From: CAJQND01 sp051010055
Lineage (GTDB): Bacteria; Pseudomonadota; Alphaproteobacteria; Rhizobiales; CAJQND01
Direction: 5' to 3'
Assembly (NCBI GenBank): GCA_051010055.1
Contig: JBPCVY010000160.1
Coordinates: forward strand, 1-26,718
DNA: 26,718 nucleotides
Notes under the pieces: model-generated
Database searches by the model: none
The model's input: only the letters and a program-made list of their open reading frames with translations
Told to the model about the DNA's origin: nothing
Shown: positions 1 through 7,345 of the stretch, piece by piece
Numbering within the stretch: position 1 is the stretch's first letter
How the letters are laid out: each line of letters starts with the position of its first letter
Program-made: the position numbers and the translations under genes

Positions 1-486
1 ACCCTCAGTTACACTTTGAACGATCTCCCGAAATGCTGCGTAAGCTTGATCGCCACCTGCATTGAACTTCTCATAGAGTTGTTTGCCGTATGGGTCATCG
101 AGAAGCGCCTGGTCGCCGCTTTGCAGCATGGGAGCTAATCCCATGTACTCAGAGTGATCTGAAACGACGAGAAAATCGAGCGGGCGGACGAGTTTTGTAC
201 GAAGGCCACCGGAAGATGTAACTTCCTCACCTTTCGCAAATCGATAGGCAGCATCCGGCGACAGCGAATTTCCAACCATACCAGCGTCGGGCGAGTTTGA
301 AGTATGGAGATGTGTATCTCCCCATAGAACTTTGTTGGGAAAATGCTGATCTACAAAGGGAGAAAAGTCTTTCACGTTCTGGATGACTTGGTCCGATGTG
401 ATCGAGAACTCCTGTGCCAAGCCAAGGCTTGAGGCGTTTAACATCATTGCGGCGGCGACAAACGCGGTCGAAATCAACTTATGCAT
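1..486 (-). CDS. DUF3604-type secreted protein, 3' end beyond window
   Basis: Open reading frame of 162 codons running off the left edge, so only the N-terminal part is present. The first ~24 residues form a Sec-type signal peptide (MHKLISTAFVAAAMMLNASS, then LGLAQ), so the product is probably exported. The mature part has LWGDTHLHTSNSPDAG, with the GDxHxHT metal-ligand pattern of PHP-like phosphoesterase folds. It then has RFAKGEEVTS and RPLDFLVVSDHSEYMG, which I recognise as the conserved start of the DUF3604 family. The family's reaction is not firmly established; a metal-dependent hydrolase is an inference from the His/Asp motifs. The ATG at 486 is the only start that includes the whole signal peptide. 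It is divergent from the small secreted gene at 774. Confidence 0.85.
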   Translation of the reverse strand, partial: MHKLISTAFVAAAMMLNASSLGLAQEFSITSDQVIQNVKDFSPFVDQHFPNKVLWGDTHLHTSNSPDAGMVGNSLSPDAAYRFAKGEEVTSSGGLRTKLVRPLDFLVVSDHSEYMGLAPMLQSGDQALLDDPYGKQLYEKFNAGGDQAYAAFREIVQSVTEG

Positions 487-773
487 TTTGACAACTCCCC
501 ATAGTAAATTCCGGCTTAAACCAATCAAAGAACAACGATTACTCAATTGCAATGTCTCAATGTCCCACTCGCTTCTCAACTCTTGGGTGAAACGCACGAC
601 ATTACTGCGGCTTCCTTTTCTCCCGACAAATGGATTTTTCCATAAGCCAGTTACCAGTCCACCATGTGGTTTTTCCATCTCCCCGCTTTGAACTGCGGAA
701 CGGCAGCTTTTGACCCATTGAGGCCACAGTTTTGAGGTTTTCAATGGGCTGATTTCGTTGAAAGGACCTCCTC

Positions 774-1178
774 ATGAAACATCTCACCATTGCTCTCGCC
801 TCATTAGTTATGCTCGCTGCACCGGCCGCTGCGCAAATGGTAGCTGACGTCAAATTTGATAAAGGCAACTATGGCACGATGGTAAGTGGAACAGTCAAAG
901 GAAACGAATATTTTGACTATCGGCTCGATGCAAATGCTGGGCAAAAAATGTTCGTCGAACTGAAGGTTTCGGGCACCAACGGAAGTGGTACAGCATACTT
1001 CAATATCTTGCCTCCCGGAAGCGACGGTGTGGCCATTTACAATGGTTCAATCAACGGAAACAGCACAACTATCGACTTGCCTGAGAAGGGTACGTATACA
1101 ATCCGAGTGTACCTCATGGGAAATGACCGTGATGCCGGTAAGACGGTCGGTTACAATGTCGATCTTTCCATCCAATAA
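774..1178 (+). CDS. Small secreted protein, pre-peptidase-C-like beta fold
   Basis: A 134-residue protein with a clear Sec signal peptide (MKHLTIALASLVMLAAPAAA, cleavage likely after AAAQ). The mature ~113 residues are Gly/Asn/Thr-rich and beta-strand-like: GTMVSGTVKGNEYFDYRL, a central FNILPPGSDG, and a C-terminal YTIRVYLMGND. This resembles the bacterial pre-peptidase C-terminal (PPC) beta-sandwich pattern. Homologues in Rhizobiales are usually called hypothetical, or 'DNA breaking-rejoining protein', a name nothing in this sequence supports. AAAGGA lies 8 bases upstream of the ATG. It has no cysteines. It is probably periplasmic; its function is unknown. It stands alone, with no gene close enough to form an operon. 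Confidence 0.75.
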   Translation: MKHLTIALASLVMLAAPAAAQMVADVKFDKGNYGTMVSGTVKGNEYFDYRLDANAGQKMFVELKVSGTNGSGTAYFNILPPGSDGVAIYNGSINGNSTTIDLPEKGTYTIRVYLMGNDRDAGKTVGYNVDLSIQ

Positions 1179-1324
1179 GTTCTGACACGAAGACTTCTGT
1201 AACCCCCGTATCTTGCACCGGAGACCAACAAACCGGATCCTGTAAACCAGGAGCAAGGCAGTCCCGATCGAGAAGCCATGATTTTTTGCAACTTCGGCGT
1301 TGGTCAAGTATGGAGACTTCTAGG

Positions 1325-1726
1325 ATGATGACCGCGACATCCCAACTGCAGCGGATTTTCCTTCTGGTCACGGCGGTTGGTTTGACCCCGATTGCCTTGT
1401 CCTACGGCCTAATGCCAGAGAAGAGTTTGCCCTGGCTTTTCGGGATTGATGCCAGCGCTGTCAATACCCGCCACATTTTTCGCGCGATTATGGGGCTCTA
1501 CCTCGCCCTTATTGTGTTTTGGTTGTTTGGCGCGTTCTCGCCCTTACTTCGGGTCCCAGCGCTATGGAGCCTAGTGGTTTTCATGATTGGGCTCGCTATC
1601 GGTCGCATTCTCAGCCTTCTGGTTGATGGCTGGCCACACCCTTTGCTTTTTGTCTACCTGATTCTAGAGCTTGCCTTTGCCGCCTTCGGCTGGTTGATTT
1701 TGCGTCGGACCAACCCAACGGCGTAG
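1325..1726 (+). CDS. DUF4345-type four-helix membrane protein
   Basis: A hydrophobic protein of ~133 residues from the ATG at 1325. It has four probable membrane segments: around LLVTAVGLTPIALSYGL, IFRAIMGLYLALIVFWLFGAF, LWSLVVFMIGLAIGRIL and PLLFVYLILELAFAAFGWL. The arrangement, with an early G(L)xP and a RAIMGLYLAL segment followed by GRxLSLLVDG, matches the DUF4345 family of small inner-membrane proteins of unknown role. GGAG at 1312-1315 sits nine bases before this ATG, which is why I prefer it over the in-frame ATG at 1310 or the TTG at 1286. No function can be assigned from context. Confidence 0.72.
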   Translation: MMTATSQLQRIFLLVTAVGLTPIALSYGLMPEKSLPWLFGIDASAVNTRHIFRAIMGLYLALIVFWLFGAFSPLLRVPALWSLVVFMIGLAIGRILSLLVDGWPHPLLFVYLILELAFAAFGWLILRRTNPTA

Positions 1727-1828
1727 CAGCAAAGCGTTCTTACCTTGCGCCACTACAGGAAATTTACACGTCAACTGCACCGCTGCTATTGATGACGGCC
1801 TCCGATTTGGAAATCATTATGCGACCGA

Positions 1829-1910
1829 ATATGTCCGCTATTGGCACAAAGCGGACATTCTCGGTTTTTGAGTTTATGTCTGCTTTACCCGCAAAAGCGG
1901 ACATTGCCAG
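1829..1910. repeat. Dispersed palindromic repeat (MSAFxGKADI type)
   Basis: Two adjacent hairpins share the same arm. The first pairs ATGTCCGCT (1831-1839) with AGCGGACAT (1850-1858). The second pairs ATGTCTGCTTT (1876-1886) with AAAGCGGACAT (1894-1904), with one G-T wobble. Read on the minus strand, the unit translates as MSAFAGKADINSKTENVRF followed by VPIADIF. I recognise this as the spurious peptide produced by a non-coding palindromic element scattered through Rhizobiales genomes. No transposase is linked to it. It is probably a miniature non-autonomous repeat rather than a gene. Confidence 0.65.
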
Positions 1911-2042
1911 TTTGAGTCGGAGATCCTGTTTCAGCTTAAATTGGGGATGGTTCAGATTGTAGGTAAGATTGCGATGAATGATTACAGACAATGTTTTCAA
2001 CAGATGCCGTTGGACCATGTTGTCTAGATTTTCATTCAGTTA

Positions 2043-2063
2043 TGGACGCCATTTGGACGCCAT
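2043..2063. repeat. Tandem 10-mer, possible integrase-start remnant
   Basis: TGGACGCCAT occurs twice, at 2043-2052 and 2054-2063. On the minus strand the second copy read gives ATGGCGTCCATAACTGAATGA, which translates as MASITE then stop. Many tyrosine integrases begin with MASIT-like residues, and the position about 50 bp downstream of a tRNA 3' end is where an island integrase normally starts. That this is an integrase remnant is inference only. Confidence 0.3.
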
Positions 2064-2108
2064 AAACAAAAGAAAGCGGATGTATTTTCTCTAAGCTATT
2101 GAAAAATA

Positions 2109-2155
2109 TGGTACGGCTGGGAGGAATTGAACCACCGACCTCCTGATCCACAATC
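2109..2155 (-). pseudogene. tRNA-His-like 3' fragment (candidate att scar)
   Basis: On the minus strand the sequence reads like a tRNA from the anticodon loop to CCA: TGATTGTGGATCAGG (loop with GTG, the His anticodon, and the 3' stem arm TCAGG), then AGGTC, a T-arm GGTGG-TTCAATT-CCTCC, and CAGCCGTACCA. The 5' half (acceptor strand, D-arm, 5' anticodon stem) is missing: the bases before TGATTGTGG do not match it. The T-stem has a T-T mismatch in its third pair, so it is probably decayed. The discriminator is A73, which agrees with the known lack of the usual C73 in alphaproteobacterial tRNA-His. Such fragments are typical leftovers of tRNA-targeting integration. Confidence 0.55.
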
Positions 2156-2492
2156 ATCATAGGCTTAACCATCGAGTTCTTGGGATTTGCACTGGTAAAT
2201 AACCCGCCGCGAATTCCAATTGAAAAAATGATCTTTTCAAGTCTCGCGCTCATTTGGAAATCCAAAATTCTGCGTTGTCTCAGGTGCACGAATGTGTTTT
2301 GGGAGCTTTGCGAAACAGGCCGGTCGATTCCACAATTTGCTCACTTGGGGCAATTGTTGTTCAGAGAGACAAACAACAAATGGATCGAAGAAATCTCGCT
2401 ATGAACGATGATTAAAAGGTGGGGAAAAAGTTAGGGAATTCTTAGATAATAGAATTTTTTTTCAATAAAAACAGATATTTATATGATTTTAT

Positions 2493-2568
<76 letters not shown>

Positions 2569-2612
2569 ATCCAGTTTGCCTCTATCAAGGAGGCTATGCG
2601 GCCCGGCCGGAA

Positions 2613-2638
2613 TTCCCGCCGCGATGACCGGGCGGGAA
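2613..2638 (-). terminator. Hairpin after the FYDLN-type gene
   Basis: TTCCCGCC (2613-2620) and GGCGGGAA (2631-2638) form an 8-bp stem with a 10-nt loop. It lies between the end of the minus-strand gene at 2706 and the tRNA-Ala at 2568. There is no clean T-run after it, so it may be a weak or Rho-assisted terminator, or simply a stable hairpin. Confidence 0.35.
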
Positions 2639-2705
2639 CCTATGCCGGAAGCCTTCAATGTTCAAGTGCAAAATTCAGCTTTTCAGCGCGCACTTTCTTC
2701 ATGCG

Positions 2706-3119
2706 TCAGACTTCGTCGCCGCCGGGCTTCACACCGCCGATGATGCCGGAAACATCATCACTGCCTTCATCATCGTCTTCCAGAAACTTGTCGGAATCTG
2801 CGTCCGGATCAGCATCATCATCGACTTCTACATCTTCGATCTCGGCAACTGCTGCGATATCGGGATCTTCCGCATCGTCGCCTTCTTCAACGTCTTCCAG
2901 GCTGACAACCTCGATTTCGGCGTCATCTTCGGTTTTTTCAGGTTTTGCCTCAGGCTTGGCCTTAGGCTTGGAAACAGTGTCGTTTTTCGAAGGCAGCAAC
3001 GGCTCGGCGACAAACGTAAATTCGCAGATCGGGCATTCGATCGGCTCTTTCAGCAAGTCGTAGAATTTTGCTGCACAACTCGGGCAAGTACGCTTTGTGC
3101 CCAGCTCTGGCTTGACCAC
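2706..3119 (-). CDS. FYDLN-type acidic zinc-ribbon protein (TIGR02300)
   Basis: 137 residues in two parts. The N-terminal ~40 residues hold two CxxC pairs (C12/C15 and C29/C32) around KFYDLLKEPIECP, the signature of the FYDLN acid / TIGR02300 family; the paired cysteines suggest a small zinc ribbon. From about residue 55 to the end the chain is almost all Asp, Glu, Ala and Ser (for example EDDAEIEVVSLEDVEEGDD), so it is probably disordered and strongly negative. The family is common in alphaproteobacteria and its function is unknown; no catalytic residues are visible. It starts with GTG at 3119, preceded by AAAGGG. It is divergent from aroA. Confidence 0.85.
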   Translation of the reverse strand: MVKPELGTKRTCPSCAAKFYDLLKEPIECPICEFTFVAEPLLPSKNDTVSKPKAKPEAKPEKTEDDAEIEVVSLEDVEEGDDAEDPDIAAVAEIEDVEVDDDADPDADSDKFLEDDDEGSDDVSGIIGGVKPGGDEV

Positions 3120-3301
3120 GTCACATCCCTTTCAGTTTGTGTCTTCGGCAATATGTATGAAATTTCGCATTCCCATGCCACGTGAAACGGGCAATGTCAA
3201 AGCGAAAAACGCTTAAAAACCGGATGAGGGCAGGAATTCAATATACCCCTTCCCGTGCGACTGTGTTAGGAGGGGCGCGGCCAAATGAGGATACGACAAA
3301 A

Positions 3302-4654
3302 GTGACGGGTTCAAAAACCAAACCGCTCCGCTCACGGCGGAAGGGCAAACTCTCCGGGCACATCACCGTTCCGGGGGACAAATCGATTTCCCACCGCTCG
3401 CTTATGCTGGGGGCAATTGCTGCCGGCGATACTGTTATTGAGGGCTTGCTTGAATCAGAGGATGTGCACGCCACCGCCCGCGCTATGGCCGCATTCGGCG
3501 CACGCATCGAGCGCCACCGCAATGGCCGCTGGACAGTGGCCGGCCTTGGTGAAAAAGGCCTTCAGCAACCCTCCCTGGCGATCGATTTCGGCAACGCAGG
3601 AACCGGAGTGAGACTGGCCATCGGTTTAATGTCCACCACTGCGATTAGAGCTGAATTTACCGGCGATGCATCCCTCACTAAGCGTCCCATGGGCCGCATT
3701 ATTCAGCCGCTTGAGAAAATGGGCACACGTTTTGACGCTTCCGAAGGCAACCGGCTGCCAGCTATTGTAAGGGGCGCTGTGCACCCTTCCGCGATCACAT
3801 ACGAATTGCCTGTGGCGTCTGCACAAATAAAGTCCGCCATTTTGCTGGCGGCACTTAACACACCCGGCGCCACCACCGTTGTCGAACCGGTGCCTACACG
3901 CGACCACACTGAACGGATGTTGAGAGCCTTTGGCGGTGCGCCGGAAATCAGTACCGGTGAAGATGGCGCGCGGTTCATCACGATCAATGGCCCGGTTAAG
4001 CTCGAAGGCCAGAACGTTGCAGTTCCAGCTGACCCGTCATCTGCAGCCTTTCCAATAGTCGCAGCGCTTATCACCGATGGCTCGGAAATCACCTTGCCAG
4101 GAGTCATGATGAACGACACCCGTTCGGGCCTTATCGGTGTACTGCGGGAAATGGGCGCAGATATCTCCATTGAAAATGAGCGCCCGGCGGGCGGGGAAAC
4201 CGTTGCCGATCTTACAGTGCACTCTTCTGAGTTACACGGCATAAAGGTTTCTCCGGATGTTGCGCCATCAATGATTGACGAATATCCGGTGCTTGCGGTG
4301 GCTGCGGCCTGTGCAAACGGGGTGACGGAAATGCATGGGCTGGAAGAGCTCAGGGTGAAGGAATCGGACCGGCTTTCAGCCATTGCCGAAGGGCTGGCTG
4401 CAAATGGCGTCAAGGTTGAGACCGGCGATGACTGGCTCAAGGTTTACGGCACAGGTTCTGCCCCTGATGGTGGCGGCACGGTTGCAACCCATCTCGACCA
4501 TCGCATTGCCATGGCCTTCCTGGTTCTCGGGCTCGCCACTGAAAGTCCCGTGACCGTTGATGATGGCGACACAATTGCCACCAGCTTTCCCGATTTCGTC
4601 GGGCTAATGGAACGGGCCGGGGCAGCCATAGAAGAAGTGGAGCCGGCTGCATGA
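3302..4654 (+). CDS. aroA: 3-phosphoshikimate 1-carboxyvinyltransferase (EPSP synthase), class II
   Basis: Joins phosphoenolpyruvate to shikimate-3-phosphate, the sixth step of the shikimate pathway in the cytoplasm. From a GTG start at 3302 the protein is 450 residues, normal for the family; GAGGA lies 11 bases upstream. The open frame extends back to 3182, but those 40 residues are basic and unlike the family. Visible motifs are PGDKSISHRS (24-33), DFGNAGTGVRL (around 95-105), SAQIKSA, RDHTE and NDTRSG, and the late signature RVKESDRLSA. GDKS, SAQxK, RxHxE and NxTR together define class II EPSP synthases. Residue 100 is Gly, where the glyphosate-tolerant CP4 enzyme has Ala. It overlaps cmk by four bases (ATGA), so the two are translationally coupled. 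Confidence 0.96.
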   Translation: MTGSKTKPLRSRRKGKLSGHITVPGDKSISHRSLMLGAIAAGDTVIEGLLESEDVHATARAMAAFGARIERHRNGRWTVAGLGEKGLQQPSLAIDFGNAGTGVRLAIGLMSTTAIRAEFTGDASLTKRPMGRIIQPLEKMGTRFDASEGNRLPAIVRGAVHPSAITYELPVASAQIKSAILLAALNTPGATTVVEPVPTRDHTERMLRAFGGAPEISTGEDGARFITINGPVKLEGQNVAVPADPSSAAFPIVAALITDGSEITLPGVMMNDTRSGLIGVLREMGADISIENERPAGGETVADLTVHSSELHGIKVSPDVAPSMIDEYPVLAVAAACANGVTEMHGLEELRVKESDRLSAIAEGLAANGVKVETGDDWLKVYGTGSAPDGGGTVATHLDHRIAMAFLVLGLATESPVTVDDGDTIATSFPDFVGLMERAGAAIEEVEPAA

Positions 4655-5277
4655 TAATCGCAGTCGACGGGCCGGCGGCATCAGGCAAGGGCACCCTGGC
4701 GCGCAGGCTTGCTGCCCATTATGGATTGCGGTTTCTCGATACCGGCTCACTGTATCGTATGGTGGCCCTATCTGCTTTCCAATCGGATGCCAGCGCTGGC
4801 GATGAGGCAGCCGCAATAAAAGTTGCCGAAGAACTCGACCCGGAAAGTTTCGCCGATGATGAATTGCGCACAGCAGAAGTTGGCTCAGCAGCCTCCTCGG
4901 TAGCAGCAATTCCAGGTGTCCGGGCTGCAATTTTGGATTTGCAGCGCAGTTTTGCGCAACAACCGCCTGGCGCGGTTCTGGATGGCCGCGACATCGGCAC
5001 GGTGGTGTGCCCGGATGCAGAGGTAAAATTGTTCGTCACCGCATCTTTGGAGGAGCGCGCGGGGCGCCGGTACAGGGAGCTCATCGCGCGGGGCGAAGCT
5101 GTTACCTTCGAACAAGTTTACGCCGACCTGGCCGAACGTGATGAACGCGATGCAAGCCGGGAAATTTCTCCGCTCAAACCCGCTGCAGAAGCCCACTTGC
5201 TTGATACGTCAGATTTGAGTATAGAAACCGCGTTCCAGCGGGCATGCAAACTTATCGACGCTACCCGGAACATCTGA
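4651..5277 (+). CDS. cmk: Cytidylate kinase
   Basis: Phosphorylates CMP and dCMP with ATP in the cytoplasm, recycling pyrimidine nucleotides. The 208 residues begin with the P-loop GPAASGKGT (7-15). FLDTGSLYRM, a nucleotide-binding hallmark of bacterial CMP kinases, follows, then LDGRDIGTVVCPDAEVKLFVTAS and the C-terminal lid and CMP-site region RDERDASREISPLKPA with LLDTS. Length and motif order are complete. The start codon overlaps the aroA stop. An aroA-cmk-rpsA order is common in proteobacteria. A possible leader or terminator hairpin begins four bases after its stop. Confidence 0.96.
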   Translation: MIIAVDGPAASGKGTLARRLAAHYGLRFLDTGSLYRMVALSAFQSDASAGDEAAAIKVAEELDPESFADDELRTAEVGSAASSVAAIPGVRAAILDLQRSFAQQPPGAVLDGRDIGTVVCPDAEVKLFVTASLEERAGRRYRELIARGEAVTFEQVYADLAERDERDASREISPLKPAAEAHLLDTSDLSIETAFQRACKLIDATRNI

Positions 5278-5526
5278 ACCGGAACGAACTGTGTTGCCAT
5301 GAAGGCACCATGGGGATCGTTCCTGAAACTCCAACCCGGTCTGCATAAAGCGCCCTCAAGCAAAGCTGTTCACAGCCAGGGCACGGCACACCGGACAGAA
5401 CGTTGGTCCGCCACAAATTGAGCGGACGTCAATTCGCACAAAATTTGCGACCCATGTGCGCCGGATGCCTGCGGGATATGTCCTGTGGGCCAACATCTGT
5501 TTGTATGAAGATTCAATGAGGACTGA
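5278..5526 (+). promoter_or_regulatory. Structured leader region upstream of rpsA
   Basis: A 249-bp gap between cmk and rpsA that can fold repeatedly: GGAACGA (5281-5287) with TCGTTCC (5317-5323), GTCCGC (5406-5411) with GCGGAC (5422-5427), and TCGCA (5434-5438) with TGCGA (5446-5450). The S1 start has GAGGA at 5518-5522. In E. coli the rpsA leader is structured and is the target of autoregulation by S1; a similar role here is inference. I could not identify a promoter with confidence. Confidence 0.4.
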
Positions 5527-7257
5527 ATGTCTGTAGCTACTGATACGCTCAACCCAACAACTGAAGACTTTGCCGCGCTTTTGGAAGAATCCTTCGGCGG
5601 CGGCGATCTCGGCGAAGGCAGCGTTGTTAAAGGCACCGTTGTTGCCGTCGAAAACGATCTCGCCATAATCGACGTTGGATTGAAAACCGAAGGCCGCGTT
5701 CCACTGAAGGAATTCGGTTCCCCCGGCCAGCCGGCCGAAATAAATGTCGGCGACACAGTTGAAGTTTACCTTGAGCGGATTGAGAACGCCCTTGGCGAAG
5801 CGATGCTGTCGCGGGAAAAAGCCAAGCGCGAAGAAGCTTGGGTGCGACTTGAAAAACAGTTCGATGCCAATGAGCGCGTCGAAGGCCACATCTTTGGCCG
5901 CGTCAAAGGCGGCTTCACTGTCGATCTTGGCGGCGCGGTGGCGTTCCTGCCGGGAAGCCAAGTTGATGTGCGCCCCATCCGCGATGTTACTCCGCTGATG
6001 AATATTCCCCAGCCGTTCCAGATTCTGAAAATGGACAAGCGCCGTGGCAATATCGTTGTCTCGCGCCGCGCCATCCTTGAGGAAACCCGCTCGGAACAGC
6101 GTGCAGAACTGGTACAGAACCTGGCGGAAGGCCAGGTTGTGGAAGGGGTTGTCAAAAACCTCACCGACTACGGCGCATTTGTTGATCTCGGTGGCATCGA
6201 CGGCCTGTTGCACGTCACTGATATTGCCTGGAAGCGCGTCAACCACCCGACCGACGTACTTTCCATCGGCCAGACGGTTAAGGTGCAGATCATCAAGATC
6301 AACCCTGAAACCCAGCGAATTTCCCTTGGCATGAAGCAGCTTGAAAGCGATCCGTGGGAAGGCGTTGAGGCCAAATACCAGCTTGAATCCGTTGTCAAAG
6401 GCACGGTCACGAACATCACCGACTATGGTGCGTTCATCGAGCTTGAAGACGGCATTGAAGGCCTGGTCCACGTATCTGAAATGAGCTGGACCAAGAAGAA
6501 CGTTCACCCGGGCAAAATCGTCTCCACTTCCGAAGAAGTCGAAGTTGTGGTGCTCGAAGTCGATCCGCAAAAGCGGCGCATATCGCTTGGCCTCAAGCAA
6601 ACTTCAGAGAACCCATGGCTCACCTTTGCCGACAAGTTCCCTGAAGGCACCGAAGTTGAAGGCGAAATCAAGAACGTTACGGAATTCGGCCTTTTCATTG
6701 GCCTTGATGGCGATGTAGACGGCATGGTGCACCTGTCCGATCTGGACTGGAACCGTTCCGGCGAAGAAGCCATCCAGGACTATCACAAGGGCGATGTGGT
6801 TAAAGCCGTTGTGCTGGACGTTGACACCGAAAAAGAACGCATTTCTCTCGGCATCAAGCAGCTTGGCGGCGATCCGATGACCAAGGCAGAGGGCGTGCGC
6901 AAAGGCGCAACCGTCACCTGTGAAGTGGTCAAGGTTCAGGACAATGGCATCGAGGTTAAAGTTGCGGACAGCGACATGACCGCGTTTATCCGCCGTTCCG
7001 ACCTGTCGCGCGATCGTTCTGAGCAGCGCCCTGAGCGGTTTGCCGTTGGCGACAAGGTGGACGCCCGGATCACCCAGTTCGACACCAAGGCCCGCAAGAT
7101 CGGCCTGTCGATCAAGGCGCTTGAAATTGCCGAAGAAAAGGCAGCTGTTGAGCAGTACGGTTCTTCCGATTCAGGCGCGTCGCTTGGTGACATTCTCGGT
7201 GCTGCCATGGCCCAGGCCAAGGGCGACGGAGAAGAAGAAGCCAAAGAAGAAAAGTAA
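5527..7257 (+). CDS. rpsA: 30S ribosomal protein S1
   Basis: A 576-residue protein with six S1-type OB-fold repeats, at roughly residues 30-100, 113-180, 197-268, 284-355, 370-442 and 457-528. Repeats 3 to 5 carry the classical RNA-binding pattern, for example VVKNLTDYGAFVDLGGIDG then LLHVTDIAW, and TNITDYGAFIELEDGIEG then LVHVSEMSW. S1 binds mRNA leaders and brings them to the 30S subunit, which matters most for messages with weak ribosome sites. The C-terminal tail contains SGASLGDILGAAMAQAKG followed by a Glu/Lys run, a conserved alphaproteobacterial ending. A strong terminator follows within 25 bp. Confidence 0.97.
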   Translation: MSVATDTLNPTTEDFAALLEESFGGGDLGEGSVVKGTVVAVENDLAIIDVGLKTEGRVPLKEFGSPGQPAEINVGDTVEVYLERIENALGEAMLSREKAKREEAWVRLEKQFDANERVEGHIFGRVKGGFTVDLGGAVAFLPGSQVDVRPIRDVTPLMNIPQPFQILKMDKRRGNIVVSRRAILEETRSEQRAELVQNLAEGQVVEGVVKNLTDYGAFVDLGGIDGLLHVTDIAWKRVNHPTDVLSIGQTVKVQIIKINPETQRISLGMKQLESDPWEGVEAKYQLESVVKGTVTNITDYGAFIELEDGIEGLVHVSEMSWTKKNVHPGKIVSTSEEVEVVVLEVDPQKRRISLGLKQTSENPWLTFADKFPEGTEVEGEIKNVTEFGLFIGLDGDVDGMVHLSDLDWNRSGEEAIQDYHKGDVVKAVVLDVDTEKERISLGIKQLGGDPMTKAEGVRKGATVTCEVVKVQDNGIEVKVADSDMTAFIRRSDLSRDRSEQRPERFAVGDKVDARITQFDTKARKIGLSIKALEIAEEKAAVEQYGSSDSGASLGDILGAAMAQAKGDGEEEAKEEK

Positions 7258-7278
7258 TCTTTGGCCTGTAAAAATCAC

Positions 7279-7317
7279 AAACCCGGCCGGTATTTTCGTA
7301 CTCGCCGGGTTTTTTTC
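7279..7317 (+). terminator. Rho-independent terminator of rpsA
   Basis: AAACCCGGC (7279-7287) pairs with GCCGGGTTT (7304-7312), a nine-pair stem with a 16-nt loop, followed by an uninterrupted T tract. It starts 22 bases after the rpsA stop and separates rpsA from sppA. Confidence 0.88.
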
Positions 7318-7345
7318 GTCCTCACGCAATGGTAAAGTCTGAATA

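Larger units (their letters stand above)
1727..2492. other. Long gene-poor intergenic stretch
   Basis: About 770 bp with no convincing gene. It contains a two-hairpin dispersed repeat (1829-1910), a doubled 10-mer (2043-2063) and the 3' half of a tRNA-like sequence (2109-2155), annotated separately. Short open frames here are explained by these elements: the minus-strand frame at 1764-2018 encodes the MSAFAGKADI signature of the repeat, and the one at 2032-2289 reads through the tRNA fragment. The part from 2160 to 2490 becomes AT-rich, and I see nothing identifiable in it. Confidence 0.7.

Noticed and set aside
488..520. TTGACA at 488-493 as a promoter for the gene at 774
   Set aside because: No matching -10 element at proper spacing, and it is nearly 280 bases from the start codon.
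1764..2018. 84-codon minus-strand frame with MSAFAGKADI
   Set aside because: The peptide is the translation of a palindromic non-coding repeat, not a protein gene.
2032..2289. 85-codon minus-strand frame
   Set aside because: Reads through the tRNA-like fragment; the QEVGGSIPPSRT stretch is the usual false translation of a tRNA 3' half.
2180..2404. 74-codon plus-strand frame
   Set aside because: No ribosome site, no family resemblance, and AT-rich intergenic setting.
3182..3301. 40-residue N-terminal extension of aroA
   Set aside because: Basic and non-conserved; the GTG at 3302 has a ribosome site and gives the usual length and CP4-equivalent numbering.
5356..6600. 414-codon minus-strand open frame
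   Set aside because: Lies antisense to rpsA, whose S1 repeats are unmistakable; the frame has no family features and is a composition shadow.
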